Assembly: GCF_029955155.1 (NCBI RefSeq)
Contig: NZ_JAPNOZ010000012.1
Coordinates: forward strand, 1,061,753 to 1,125,752
DNA from: Psychrobacillus sp. NEAU-3TGS
Lineage (GTDB): Bacteria; Bacillota; Bacilli; Bacillales_A; Planococcaceae
Length of the DNA: 64,000 bases
Direction of reading: 5' to 3'
In this document: positions 1-8,560 of the stretch, one piece after another
Position numbering within the stretch: position 1 is the first letter of the stretch
Layout of the letters: each line of letters starts with the position of its first letter
The notes under the pieces: generated by a model
Databases searched by the model: none
What the model saw: the letters and a program-made list of their open reading frames with translations, nothing else
Told to the model about the DNA's origin: nothing
Program-made: the position numbers and the translations under genes

Positions 1-741
1 TCCGTATGATCTCTTCTTCCTCTTGTACTGGTAATCCTTTAATAAAATCTTCTAAATATCCTATTAACGGAGCAAAAGGAATGAGTGCCACACGGATAAC
101 CTTCTCAAATAACTGATCGACTACTTTCCGAAAGAATGGCACTAAAAGATAAATCACAGCGGATAGACTGAAAACGCCAAACATGCTAAGCAGGTAAATG
201 CTAAAGAGTTTCGTTTTTTTTATTGTATTTTGAGAGTTTGCGTTCATAGAAATAGCGAATAATCGAACACCAACAAAAAGCGCTACTCCGATGAGAAACA
301 CTGCGTAGAGGAGAAATTGGTATCCCTCGTAGCCTAAAAGAAAACTGACAAAGTGGACTCCTAAAAAAGTAAAAAATAATAAAGTGTAAATGGACTATCC
401 ATTGTTTGTTCCTCTTGTCGCGTATTAAATCTTACATGTATGCGCCATGCGGAAAAAACAACACTTCCTAAAAATAGCCATATGGAAGAATTAAATAAAA
501 ACAAAGATAACAGAATAAAAAAAGGAATAACAAAAGGGAAGATCCTATTCGGACCGGTTTTTCCGAAAGTGAATAAGCTAACTATTGCGACAATTAATTG
601 CAGTAAAATCCATATAAGAGGTAAATCTACCGTCGTTTCACTTCGTATCAATACAAACAGTAATGCTACAAACCAAGTATCTCGCAAATAGTTTCCAAAT
701 GATTGGGCTTGAATCTTAATACTAAAGGGTGAATTATGCAT
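1..741 (-). pseudogene. Multi-pass membrane protein of MoxR/DUF58 operon, frame-split and cut by window edge
   Basis: The first 126 residues (361..741) form three to four hydrophobic segments and end at a TAG at 361-363. The -1 frame then stays open from about 374 to the window edge and adds more membrane segments and an acidic EEEEII stretch. The start overlaps the DUF58 stop as TAATG, so it is the third gene of the operon. In B. subtilis this place is held by YebA, a transglutaminase-like membrane protein; a DUF4129-type protein is the alternative. The core enzymatic domain would lie outside the window. The frame change falls within two T6 runs (minus strand, 363-376). Whether it is a sequencing error, a mutation or real frameshifting cannot be told from the sequence. 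Confidence 0.6.
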
Positions 742-1895
742 TATAAGACTCCCTCCGAAATGATACCGGTTTCATATAAAACGTTTGTACGCTTTTCTAA
801 ACGGTTTAGTAAGGCCACATACTTTTCTACATGATGTGTCATAACATATACTGTTACGGGTAACTCTACATTTGTATCTATATAGGCAAGAACCTTTTCA
901 AAAGGTATTAAATTATCTGCCCGAGACAAAATAGCAAGAAGTTCTAATGCTTGCTTTCGATGAATATCTCCACTACCTAAAGGTAAATAAACTAAAGGAA
1001 ATTTACCATATGTTCTTACATTAATTGCAAAAGAATAAGGGATATCATTTTTATAGCATTCCTCTAATCGAGAAGCCAGCCACTCAATTTTTTCTTCAAA
1101 ATCTATCACTACCCCATGTCTCTTCTTCACATTTACAACAAATAAAATAGAGACATTTGCTACTTTAGTAAATATTTTAGTTTGGAGCTGTTGCGATTTA
1201 GCGCTAGCCTTCCAGTGTATATGATGGAATTGGTCTCCTGGTGTGTACTCTCTTGTACCTATCGGAAAAAAGGGATCTTCATATAAGGATGAATTCAATT
1301 CCAAATAGCCTTCTTTTAACTTAGAGGGAGTAAGTTTTTCATTTACTTTAGAAATTTGCGGATATACAATAGCATCCGTTAAGATCATCGGTTTAAATTC
1401 GAGCGTAACGGATCCATCTGTAAATGGATGCGGGATTTGAATTTCCAATTGTTTGATCTTAGCAAGTCCTCTATGAACTCCCTCAATTGGAATCTTAATA
1501 GTTACTTGCTTCTTAAAACCAATAGAAAAGGGCAATTTTACTTCGTGAAAACCAGCTGTAGTTATATGTTCGATTCCATTTGGAGCTATACTAGTTTGGA
1601 AAGATATTAAAAGAGTTGCATTCCAAATAGGTAGCCCTTTGTTTTGGAAAGTGAGTACCAAATTAGATGTTGAATGCTTCAGTAAACGTACTCTCTTTTT
1701 TTCATTGACTAGTTCTAGCCTTTCGCCAACATGCCGGTAATAATACAAATTTAAACAATCAATAATTAGTAAGAATGAAAAAACAGCAAAAAGTATATAT
1801 TGCTTAAACAAGAAACTAGCTATTAAAACAACAGTTAAAATTTGGACATAGTTTTTTGTATTATTCGTTCCAAAATCCCTTCGAAGCCAGTTCAT
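741..1895 (-). CDS. DUF58 domain protein (YeaD-like)
   Basis: This 384-residue protein has two N-terminal membrane helices (about residues 18-50), a beta-rich middle and the DUF58 signature around residues 217-235 (REYTPGDQFHHIHWKASAK). DUF58 proteins have a von Willebrand A-like fold and usually sit beside MoxR ATPases; their exact job is unknown, with envelope assembly or stress the usual guess. The start overlaps the MoxR stop as ATGA and the stop overlaps the next gene, so translation is probably coupled across the operon. Confidence 0.85.
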   Translation of the reverse strand: MNWLRRDFGTNNTKNYVQILTVVLIASFLFKQYILFAVFSFLLIIDCLNLYYYRHVGERLELVNEKKRVRLLKHSTSNLVLTFQNKGLPIWNATLLISFQTSIAPNGIEHITTAGFHEVKLPFSIGFKKQVTIKIPIEGVHRGLAKIKQLEIQIPHPFTDGSVTLEFKPMILTDAIVYPQISKVNEKLTPSKLKEGYLELNSSLYEDPFFPIGTREYTPGDQFHHIHWKASAKSQQLQTKIFTKVANVSILFVVNVKKRHGVVIDFEEKIEWLASRLEECYKNDIPYSFAINVRTYGKFPLVYLPLGSGDIHRKQALELLAILSRADNLIPFEKVLAYIDTNVELPVTVYVMTHHVEKYVALLNRLEKRTNVLYETGIISEGVL

Positions 1896-2830
1896 CGACT
1901 ATTTGCCTCAACAGGTGCTTCAATTGTCTTTAAAAGTTCTTTCATCACTTCTGCAATGTCGTGAATTAACATTCCTTCTGTGGATAGTTTCATTCGGTGT
2001 AGACATACAGGCTCTATTACGCTCTTAACATCATCCGGAATAACGTACATCCGACCTTTCATAAATGCACTTGCTTTAGCTGCCTGAAGAAGCGCCAGTG
2101 ATGCTCGGCTGCTTAGACCGAGTTCTATGTACGGATGATTTCTAGTACTATGTACAATTTGAATTATATAAGTCAAAATGTCATCATGCACAGATACCTC
2201 TTTGACCTGTTCCGACCATTTTCCAATTTGCTCTAGCGTAACGACCTTTTGCAAGTGTACTTCACCCGGTGATCGTCCAAATTGCTGTAAAATCATTTTT
2301 TCCTCTGCAATTGTTGGATAACCAATCGATAACTTAAATAAAAAACGATCTAATTGAGCAGCAGGCAGTGGAAATGTTCCTTGCTGAGATTCTACGGGAT
2401 TTTGAGTAGCGATGACCATAAAAGGTGACGGCAGTTTAATCGTCTCCCCATCAATCGATACTTGTTTTTCTTCCATCGATTCTAGTAGGCTAGACTGCGT
2501 CCTTGGAGTTGCACGATTAATTTCGTCAGCAAGCAGTATATTACTCATAACCGGTCCTACTCGAAGGACAAACGATTGTTGCTGCGGATGAAAAAAACTA
2601 ATGCCAGTTACATCTGAAGGCAATACATCCGGTGTAAACTGTAATCGTTTGAACTCCCCTTGTATTGCTTCCGCAAAAGCTTTTGCCATCATTGTTTTTC
2701 CTGAACCAGGCACACTTTCTAAAAGAACATGCCCCTCGAGTAATAACCCCATAAGCATGAAGTCAATTTCCTTTTCTCTACCTACAATTGCTTTATTCAA
2801 TTCTTGTTGTAATAGCTTTATATTTTGCAT
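1892..2830 (-). CDS. MoxR-family AAA+ ATPase
   Basis: A AAA+ chaperone-like ATPase of about 312 residues. It shows a Walker A motif (GSGKT, near residue 44), a Walker B/sensor region (LLADEINRATPRTQSSLLE, near 103) and the C-terminal lid typical of MoxR (SSRASLALLQAAKA, near 250). MoxR proteins act with DUF58/VWA partners to assemble or mature other complexes, and here the partner lies immediately downstream. Two in-frame ATGs exist at 2836 and 2830. The GGAG ribosome site lies only about 3 bases before the first but about 9 before the second, so the second was chosen. Confidence 0.87.
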   Translation of the reverse strand: MQNIKLLQQELNKAIVGREKEIDFMLMGLLLEGHVLLESVPGSGKTMMAKAFAEAIQGEFKRLQFTPDVLPSDVTGISFFHPQQQSFVLRVGPVMSNILLADEINRATPRTQSSLLESMEEKQVSIDGETIKLPSPFMVIATQNPVESQQGTFPLPAAQLDRFLFKLSIGYPTIAEEKMILQQFGRSPGEVHLQKVVTLEQIGKWSEQVKEVSVHDDILTYIIQIVHSTRNHPYIELGLSSRASLALLQAAKASAFMKGRMYVIPDDVKSVIEPVCLHRMKLSTEGMLIHDIAEVMKELLKTIEAPVEANSR

Positions 2831-2851
2831 CCACATTTCTCCCTAAGTGAG

Positions 2852-3007
2852 CTATTTTAGTTTTTCTTCTGTTTCATATTCATTTAATAGTTTATCGAGC
2901 TTTTCACTAAGTTCAATCGTTTCTTTGTGGGAAACTCCTTTTTCCAAAGCGACTTGTATCATTTTTTCTCTTGTAAACTCTACTTTTTTTAAAATTGTCT
3001 CTACCAT
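2852..3007 (-). CDS. Spo0E-like sporulation regulatory phosphatase
   Basis: A small helical-hairpin protein of about 51 residues with the Spo0E family signature SEKLDKLLNEY (family core SxxLD). Family members dephosphorylate Spo0A~P and delay sporulation. An upstream ATG at 3046 would add 13 residues. The ATG at 3007 is preferred because an AAAGGGG site lies 9 bases upstream. It ends 21 bases before the MoxR start, so the two may share a transcript. Which phosphoprotein it acts on cannot be read from sequence. Confidence 0.75.
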   Translation of the reverse strand: MVETILKKVEFTREKMIQVALEKGVSHKETIELSEKLDKLLNEYETEEKLK

Positions 3008-3075
3008 CCTTAAGTACCCCTTTACAAAACATATATTATTGTACAATATACCTTTTGTTTATTAAATCTAAACCT

Positions 3076-3264
3076 TTAGCTTCTAGCGACCTGTAAATAC
3101 GTATAAATTATTTTCCCGCCTTGCTTTGCCTCCCCAGAAAAATGTTTGAAGTCCTCTCTTTTAACTAATACTTCTCGGAATGCTAAATAGTCCTCTTTGG
3201 AGATTTCTAACGTGTCGATGTCACCGCTTTGTAACATATTCAGTTTTTCCTCGTATGAATGCAT
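3076..3264 (-). CDS. Conserved small protein of unknown function
   Basis: A 62-residue soluble, charged protein with no signal peptide or membrane segment. The motif KEDYLAFREVLVKREDFKHF and a Gly-rich GEAKQGGKIIY tail resemble a short Bacillales family that is sometimes labelled, without good reason, abortive phage infection protein. Function unknown. It is separated from the Spo0E-like gene by 68 bases and probably has its own promoter in the 3265-3378 interval. Confidence 0.6.
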   Translation of the reverse strand: MHSYEEKLNMLQSGDIDTLEISKEDYLAFREVLVKREDFKHFSGEAKQGGKIIYTYLQVARS

Positions 3265-3390
3265 ATAAACCGTTCCTTTCTGATGTCAAATCGTGTATAC
3301 TTTCAATACTTTTGGTTAAAATACTTTACGTACTCCTTATTTTAGGGCAAACTGTATACTAATAAGTTCTAAAAGGGGATGGAACAATCT

Positions 3391-3579
3391 ATGAAAATAG
3401 CTGAAGTTGGTAATGTTGTTGAGTTTAAAGATGGTTTACAAGGAATAGTTGAGAAAGTTAATGAGAATTCTGTTATAGTCAATTTAACTTTCATGGAAAA
3501 TTTTAACGAGCTAGAAATGGAAGAGAAAACTGTGATTAATCACAAGCGCTATAAAATATTATATAGTAATGAAGATTAA
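3391..3579 (+). CDS. DUF2187 family protein (YkvS-like)
   Basis: About 62 residues forming a small KOW/SH3-like beta barrel: IGxVVEFKxGLxGxVEK at the start, then NSVIVNLTFMEN and a VINHKRYKIL end. This matches the DUF2187 (YkvS) family of Bacillales, whose function is unknown. An upstream ATG at 3379 abuts the AAAAGGGG site, whereas the ATG at 3391 has normal spacing and gives the usual family length. A hairpin terminator follows the stop. Confidence 0.75.
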   Translation: MKIAEVGNVVEFKDGLQGIVEKVNENSVIVNLTFMENFNELEMEEKTVINHKRYKILYSNED

Positions 3580-3586
3580 ACGTCAT

Positions 3587-3622
3587 GCCGTTCCTCTCAA
3601 AATATAGAAGAACGGCGTTTTT
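3587..3622 (+). terminator. Intrinsic terminator after DUF2187 gene
   Basis: The arms GCCGTTC and GAACGGC enclose a 16-base loop and are followed by a T run. Confidence 0.75.
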
Positions 3623-3638
3623 GAATTATAGTTAGGAT

Positions 3639-4258
3639 GTGCTTTATATGTTTCGTCAAATACCAATTACACGATTAATAATTCCCCTTATTTTGGCTTA
3701 TGCTTTTGCTTGGCTAACCTTTTCAAATGAGAAAGTATTCTGGTACTTCTATACCTTTACTGCGTTATTTCTTATGTCACTCGCTTATTATTCCATTAAA
3801 ATAGAAGATGAATTAAAGACATTTCATTATTTTATTCTTAGTATAGCTTTTGGAGCGCTCACATATGCCCTCTTATTCATTGGTTTTAAATTGGTTGACC
3901 TTGCTCCATTTATGTCCACCAAAAGTATCAATTCTTTTGTAAATAAATTTGGGCCATCGTCCATATGGCATTACTTGCTACTTTTATTTATCATAGCACC
4001 AGGTGAAGAGCTTTTCTGGAGAGGATATATACAGCAACAATTGAAAAAATATCTCCCTCCGGTATTCGCAATTATAGTAGGTGCAGCACTATTTGGCCTT
4101 TCTTTTGTTTTTAGCGGATTTTGGTTAGGCATACTGGCGGCCTTTGTCGTCGGTCTAGTGTTCGGTTTTTTATACGAATGGAAAAAAGTATGCCATTAAT
4201 CATCTTAGCTCATATCATCATGCTAGTACTACTTTTTCTAGTAATCCCATTTACTTGA
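3639..4258 (+). pseudogene. CPBP family intramembrane protease, one-base frameshift
   Basis: The protein has six or more membrane helices and the CPBP (Abi/CAAX protease) motif EELFWRGYIQQQL near residue 127, which supplies the catalytic Glu pair and Arg. The main frame stops at 4197-4199 just after EWKKVCH. The -1 frame continues through SMPLIILAHIIM, which carries the second conserved His motif of the family, and ends at 4258. One extra A in the A6 run at 4182-4187 would restore a full-length enzyme of about 206 residues. This looks like a homopolymer error or a recent mutation. Confidence 0.75.
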
Positions 4259-4312
4259 AGAAGAAACATTATTCCAACTAAAACGTCTATTTAAAAAAGG
4301 AGCTGAATCAAC

Positions 4313-4963
4313 GTGAAAAAAATCTATACGTTACTATCCATTCTTTTATTGACAATCTTACTTGCCGCTTGTGGAACTGACACCGTCAACGAAAGTGTAG
4401 AACCGGTAACGCCAACGGATGATACCGCAACTACCGAGGAAACAACTCCTGCAGAAGGAGAAACAGGAAACGTTGAAGAATCCACTCAGGCTGAAGGGGA
4501 AACTGAAAGTATCGCTTTACCTACAGAAGAGCTTGAAGGAACACAAACAGAAAGTGAAACACAAAACTATACACTTACAGTGATGGAAGGTTTTGAGCTA
4601 ACAGCTGAAGAACCAAATAAAGATTTATTATTCAATCAAGAAAATGATCAACAATCAATGCGAATAGAGACATTTAGCAAAGAGGATGCAAAGATTGAGG
4701 ATATTACCAAAAATTTAACGGATACAGTACAAGCTTCTAACGATAATGGAACATTAGAAGAAATCACTGATCAAAGCCTAATCCCGATAAACGAATCTAT
4801 TGAAAATATGAATGCTTATCAAATAGATACACCTGAAGGAAAAGTTTATGGCTATGCATTTGAACGAGAAGGTTTACTGGTCAAACTCACTGTGTTTGAC
4901 ACAACTGAAGTACCAGCAGTTCAGAACTTTGTAAAAATGGCTTCTACTATACAAGCAAAATAA
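4313..4963 (+). CDS. Putative lipoprotein of unknown function
   Basis: A GTG start follows an AAAAAAGGAG site. The signal peptide ends in the lipobox LAAC at about residues 17-20, so the protein should be lipid-anchored on the outer face of the membrane. Residues 25-80 are a Thr/Glu-rich, low-complexity linker. The remaining 130 residues form one alpha/beta-like domain with no motif I recognise. The gene ends inside a bidirectional terminator and is probably monocistronic. Confidence 0.75.
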   Translation: MKKIYTLLSILLLTILLAACGTDTVNESVEPVTPTDDTATTEETTPAEGETGNVEESTQAEGETESIALPTEELEGTQTESETQNYTLTVMEGFELTAEEPNKDLLFNQENDQQSMRIETFSKEDAKIEDITKNLTDTVQASNDNGTLEEITDQSLIPINESIENMNAYQIDTPEGKVYGYAFEREGLLVKLTVFDTTEVPAVQNFVKMASTIQAK

Positions 4964-5000
4964 AACTTCGGGCCCTCAATTGGGCCCGAAGTTTTATTTT
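4959..5000. terminator. Strong bidirectional terminator
   Basis: A 17-bp perfect dyad (arms containing ACTTCGGGCCC and GGGCCCGAAGT) has A/T runs on both sides. It closes the lipoprotein gene and the convergent MarR gene. Confidence 0.9.
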
Positions 5001-5001
5001 G

Positions 5002-5445
5002 CTAAGAAAGGTTTTTAATAGATAATCCTAATTTTTTTAGAAGTTCTATCATGTGAGCCTTTTCCTCTTCGGATAAAACATCCATCAATTGTTGTAATTG
5101 TTGCTCATGTCTTGGAAAAAGTTCGTCCATAAATGCACTACCCTCATCTGTGATTTCAGCAAATGTAACTCGTCGGTCTGTGGGACTAGAGACTCGGTTA
5201 ATATACCCTCGTCCTTCTAATTTATCTACTACATAAGTAATGGAGCCACTTGCTAGCAAAATCTTATTACCAATCTGTTGAAGTGGTTGTTTTCCTTTAT
5301 GATAAAGTAGCTCTAAAACCGCGAATTCTGTCGGATTTAATCCATTTTCTTGAAAAAATTGATTCGTACATTCGTGGATTACTTTATGGGCACGAGACAA
5401 TACTACAAATAGCTTTAGTGCATTGTTCGGTTGTTCTTTTGTCAT
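5002..5445 (-). CDS. MarR family regulator, MhqR-like
   Basis: A 147-residue winged-helix regulator. The core NPTEFAVLELLYHKGKQPLQQIG (residues 36-58), a recognition helix containing SGSITYVVDKLE, and the wing motif SPTDRRVTFAEIT fit the MarR family and resemble B. subtilis MhqR, which represses quinone/azoreductase detoxification genes. There is no conserved redox Cys like that of OhrR. A palindrome between its own -35 and -10 suggests autorepression. The genes it controls are not next to it. Confidence 0.8.
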   Translation of the reverse strand: MTKEQPNNALKLFVVLSRAHKVIHECTNQFFQENGLNPTEFAVLELLYHKGKQPLQQIGNKILLASGSITYVVDKLEGRGYINRVSSPTDRRVTFAEITDEGSAFMDELFPRHEQQLQQLMDVLSEEEKAHMIELLKKLGLSIKNLS

Positions 5446-5484
5446 TCTGAGTCATCCTCACCTATAAAATTGACATTAGCTTTC

Positions 5485-5514
5485 ATTATATAGGTTATCC
5501 TATAATCTTGTCAA
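5485..5514 (-). promoter_or_regulatory. Sigma-A promoter of marR gene with embedded operator palindrome
   Basis: On the minus strand TTGACA (5509-5514) and TATAAT (5485-5490) are separated by 18 bases. The spacer contains an inverted repeat, TATAGG-TTAT-CCTATA on the plus strand (5489-5504). This is the expected place for an autoregulatory MarR operator. Confidence 0.65.
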
Positions 5515-5521
5515 AATAGGC

Positions 5522-6598
5522 TTATATTTCTTTTTGCAATGGAAGTATAAATTTAAAGCTTGTTCCTACTTCTACTTCGCTCACCACTTCAATTGTACCA
5601 CCATGGGATTTGATCACTTGGATACTATGAGACAACCCAAGTCCTGTCCCTTCTGACTTCGTCGTAAAAAAAGGATCAAATATCTTATCTATTTTATCTG
5701 CTTCTATACCTTGGCCTTGGTCTTTTATCTCAATACAAACGTCCTTCATCCCGATATTTGAGATGGTAATAAAAATATTGCCGCCCTTTGGCATAGCTTC
5801 AATAGCATTCTTTATCGAATTCATAAAAACTTGCTTCATTAAATTTTTATCACCTAAAAATTTGAATTTACTTTCTGGTGTTAGTGAAATAATTAATTCA
5901 ATATTTTTCATTAGTGCTTGTGGCGCCATAAAATTAGCGACTTCCAATATAAGTTCTTTTATATCAAAAGAATTAAATTTATTATTTGTTGGTTTTGACA
6001 CTTCTAAAAACTCGGTCAAAATTTCTTCCATTCGCTTTATTTCTTCGTTAATGACGGCTAAATATCTTTTTCCATCCTCATTTGTCGTTTGGTGTAATAA
6101 TTGGGTAAATCCTTTTAGGGATGTCATTGGATTGCGAATTTCATGCGCAATGCTTGCAGCTAACTGGCCTATGGTGCTTAATGATTCGGTATGATTTAAG
6201 CGTTTTTTCATTTGAATCTTTTCTGATTCGTCGTGAATCTCTACGAGGTATATATTAGAGTCTTCTTGCTTAGATACTTTTATATATATATATTTTAAAT
6301 CTCCTAAAAAAGTGAGTATTTCCGTGCAAAGTTCCGCTTCACCAAATCGCAGTGCTTTTGCAATGAATTCTTTGTTACTTTCATATGAATTTACAAACAA
6401 ATCCATAATTTTAACGGCATGATAGCCGATTACTTCATTCTTATTTATTTGTAGTATTTCTTCCATTTGCGTATTCATTTCTAGTACTATTCCTTCTTCA
6501 TCGATTAAAAGGAGACCATTCGAAAAAAACTGAAATATATGTTCAAATTTTTGTCTATACTCATACTCCACAGGCACAAACTTCACCAAACCTCTCAT
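5522..6598 (-). CDS. PAS sensor histidine kinase (sporulation-kinase type)
   Basis: The 358-residue protein has an N-terminal PAS domain (about 17-125), a HisKA dimerisation helix with phospho-acceptor His152 in AHEIRNP, and a HATPase domain with N box (NAIEAM), G1 (DQGQGI) and G2 (GTGLGL). It has no membrane segment, so it should be cytoplasmic. There is no response regulator next to it. Such orphan kinases often feed the Spo0 phosphorelay (KinA/KinE type), which would suit a spore former, but this is inference. Confidence 0.82.
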   Translation of the reverse strand: MRGLVKFVPVEYEYRQKFEHIFQFFSNGLLLIDEEGIVLEMNTQMEEILQINKNEVIGYHAVKIMDLFVNSYESNKEFIAKALRFGEAELCTEILTFLGDLKYIYIKVSKQEDSNIYLVEIHDESEKIQMKKRLNHTESLSTIGQLAASIAHEIRNPMTSLKGFTQLLHQTTNEDGKRYLAVINEEIKRMEEILTEFLEVSKPTNNKFNSFDIKELILEVANFMAPQALMKNIELIISLTPESKFKFLGDKNLMKQVFMNSIKNAIEAMPKGGNIFITISNIGMKDVCIEIKDQGQGIEADKIDKIFDPFFTTKSEGTGLGLSHSIQVIKSHGGTIEVVSEVEVGTSFKFILPLQKEI

Positions 6599-6716
6599 TG
6601 CGAATGTATTACTCCCAAAAGATTAATACTATATAATAAATACAATCCAAAAAGTGTTTATTAATTCTGATTATTCCATATCACTTATAATTTTGATATG
6701 ATACTTTTTTCCTATA

Positions 6717-6745
6717 TTGTCGACATCGATTTTCACTGATACAAT
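6717..6745 (+). promoter_or_regulatory. Likely sigma-A promoter of radical SAM gene
   Basis: TTGTCG (6717-6722) and TACAAT (6740-6745) are 17 bases apart, upstream of a good AGAAGGAG ribosome site for the gene at 6774. Confidence 0.5.
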
Positions 6746-6773
6746 GATTATACTACAGAAGGAGTTATGAACA

Positions 6774-8534
6774 ATGAATATAATATTAACTACGTTGAAT
6801 GCAAAATTCATCCATACAAATTTAGCATTACGCTGTTTAAAAGCTTATGCTGAACCAGAGTATTCCCCCCTATTAGTCGAATACACGATTAAGGATCCTA
6901 CATTTAATATCGTTGCAGATCTATATCAAAAGAAGCCTAATATAGTTGGATTTAGTTGTTACATCTGGAATATCGAAGAGACGATAAAAGTTATTAAAAC
7001 ATTAAAAGCTATAGACCCCTCTATCCAAATCATTTTAGGCGGCCCCGAAGTTTCATACGATACGAATGTATGGCTACGTCAAGTGAAAGAAATAGATTAT
7101 ATTATTGTAGGTGAAGGCGAACATGCATTTAAAGAGTTGTTAAACTTCTTACATGGTAAGCAAACACTAAATGATGTTCCTGGTGTAGCTTATGTGCAAG
7201 ACGACAAATTTATGCTAAATCCGCTACCACCAAAATTAGATTTACGAGATTCTCCTTCTCCTTTTCGCTTTACAGAAGATCTTCCAAACTTATCAAAGCG
7301 AGTTGTTTATATCGAGACGAGCCGTGGGTGTCCATTTTCATGCCAATTCTGCTTATCTTCAATAGAAGTAGGCGTTCGATATTTCAATCGAGATAAAGTG
7401 AAAGAGGATATTCGTTTCTTAATGGCAAATGGTGCGAAAACGATTAAGTTTGTCGATAGAACGTTTAATATTAGTAGAAGCTATGCAATGGAAATGTTCC
7501 AATTTCTCATTGATGAACATCTACCTGGTGTTGTTTTTCAGTTTGAAATAACTGCAGATATTATGCGACCTGAAGTTATCCAATTTTTAAATGATAATGC
7601 ACCTGCCGGACTTTTCCGCTTTGAGATTGGAGTTCAATCTACCAATGATTTAACAAATGAACTAGTAAAACGAAGACAAAACTTTGAAAAACTTCAGCGT
7701 ACCGTAACTATGGTGAAGAGCGGCGGGAAAATTGATCAGCATTTAGATTTAATTGCAGGATTACCAGAAGAGGATTACCAGTCGTTTAGAAATACATTTA
7801 ACGAAGTTTTTGAAATGCGACCTGAAGAGCTACAGCTTGGTTTCCTAAAATTACTACGCGGAACTGGGTTGCGTGTAGAGGCTGAAAAATACGGCTATGT
7901 ATATGTCGATCAAGCACCTTATGAGATTTTCTCCAATAATGTATTAACGTTTGACGATATTCTTCGTATTAAACAAGTAGAAGATGTACTCGAAAAATAT
8001 TGGAATGCTCATAGAATGGATCATACGCTTGAATATTTATTTGCTCATATCTTCGAGACGCCATTTGACTTTTTCCAACAATTCGGTACATTTTGGGAAG
8101 AAAGAAACTGGTCGAAAATTGGTCATCAGCTAGAAGATTTATATACTCGTTTATTTTCATTTTTAGAGGGTCTAGAAGATATTTCATTGCCAATTATTCA
8201 AAGTGTAATGAAACTCGATTATTTATCGAAACAAAAATTCCAACCGCGTAAACCTTGGTGGAAAAATGATATCGTTAAAGAAGAACAATCTTCGATATAT
8301 AAACAGCTAGAGGAGAATCCTTCGATTGCAGGAGACGAGTTTGTTGCATTCGGACTTAATGAGCGCGAATTATATAAACAGACATTTATTACTCCTATTT
8401 CTATTTGCGTAGACGCTTATAAAGATGGAATTATAAAAGAAAAAGAAGGTTTTTTACTAACTACTTTCGGTAAAGGTGAAACTCCTCATTTTTCAATGAT
8501 AGAACTAAAACAACCAAGCAAAGCAGTCCATTAA
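6774..8534 (+). CDS. B12-binding-domain radical SAM protein with DUF4080
   Basis: A 586-residue enzyme. Residues 1-145 form a cobalamin-binding Rossmann domain (motifs NIVGFSCYIWN and IILGGPEVSYD) that lacks the usual DxHxxG loop. A radical SAM barrel follows with the 4Fe-4S motif C186-x3-C190-x2-C193. The C-terminal 200 residues fit the DUF4080 extension. The family is widespread in Bacillales and its substrate is unknown; methylation or a related transformation is usually assumed. The gene is monocistronic and its stop codon lies inside the terminator hairpin. Confidence 0.85.
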   Translation: MNIILTTLNAKFIHTNLALRCLKAYAEPEYSPLLVEYTIKDPTFNIVADLYQKKPNIVGFSCYIWNIEETIKVIKTLKAIDPSIQIILGGPEVSYDTNVWLRQVKEIDYIIVGEGEHAFKELLNFLHGKQTLNDVPGVAYVQDDKFMLNPLPPKLDLRDSPSPFRFTEDLPNLSKRVVYIETSRGCPFSCQFCLSSIEVGVRYFNRDKVKEDIRFLMANGAKTIKFVDRTFNISRSYAMEMFQFLIDEHLPGVVFQFEITADIMRPEVIQFLNDNAPAGLFRFEIGVQSTNDLTNELVKRRQNFEKLQRTVTMVKSGGKIDQHLDLIAGLPEEDYQSFRNTFNEVFEMRPEELQLGFLKLLRGTGLRVEAEKYGYVYVDQAPYEIFSNNVLTFDDILRIKQVEDVLEKYWNAHRMDHTLEYLFAHIFETPFDFFQQFGTFWEERNWSKIGHQLEDLYTRLFSFLEGLEDISLPIIQSVMKLDYLSKQKFQPRKPWWKNDIVKEEQSSIYKQLEENPSIAGDEFVAFGLNERELYKQTFITPISICVDAYKDGIIKEKEGFLLTTFGKGETPHFSMIELKQPSKAVH

Positions 8535-8560
8535 GGGACTGTTTGCTCGGTTGTTTTTTT
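8508..8560 (+). terminator. Terminator overlapping the radical SAM stop codon
   Basis: Long imperfect arms (AACCAAGCAAAGCAGTCC pairing with GGACTGTTTGCTCGGTT) are followed by T8. The loop contains the TAA stop. Confidence 0.85.

Noticed and set aside
4182-4258. A genuinely short CPBP protease ending at 4199, with a separate downstream mini-gene
   Set aside because: The next frame directly supplies the family's second His motif and final helix with no ribosome site of its own, so a single broken gene is simpler.
5522-6598. Two-component pair with the adjacent MarR gene
   Set aside because: MarR proteins are not phospho-accepting response regulators, and the two genes are separated by a promoter region. 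The kinase is best seen as an orphan.
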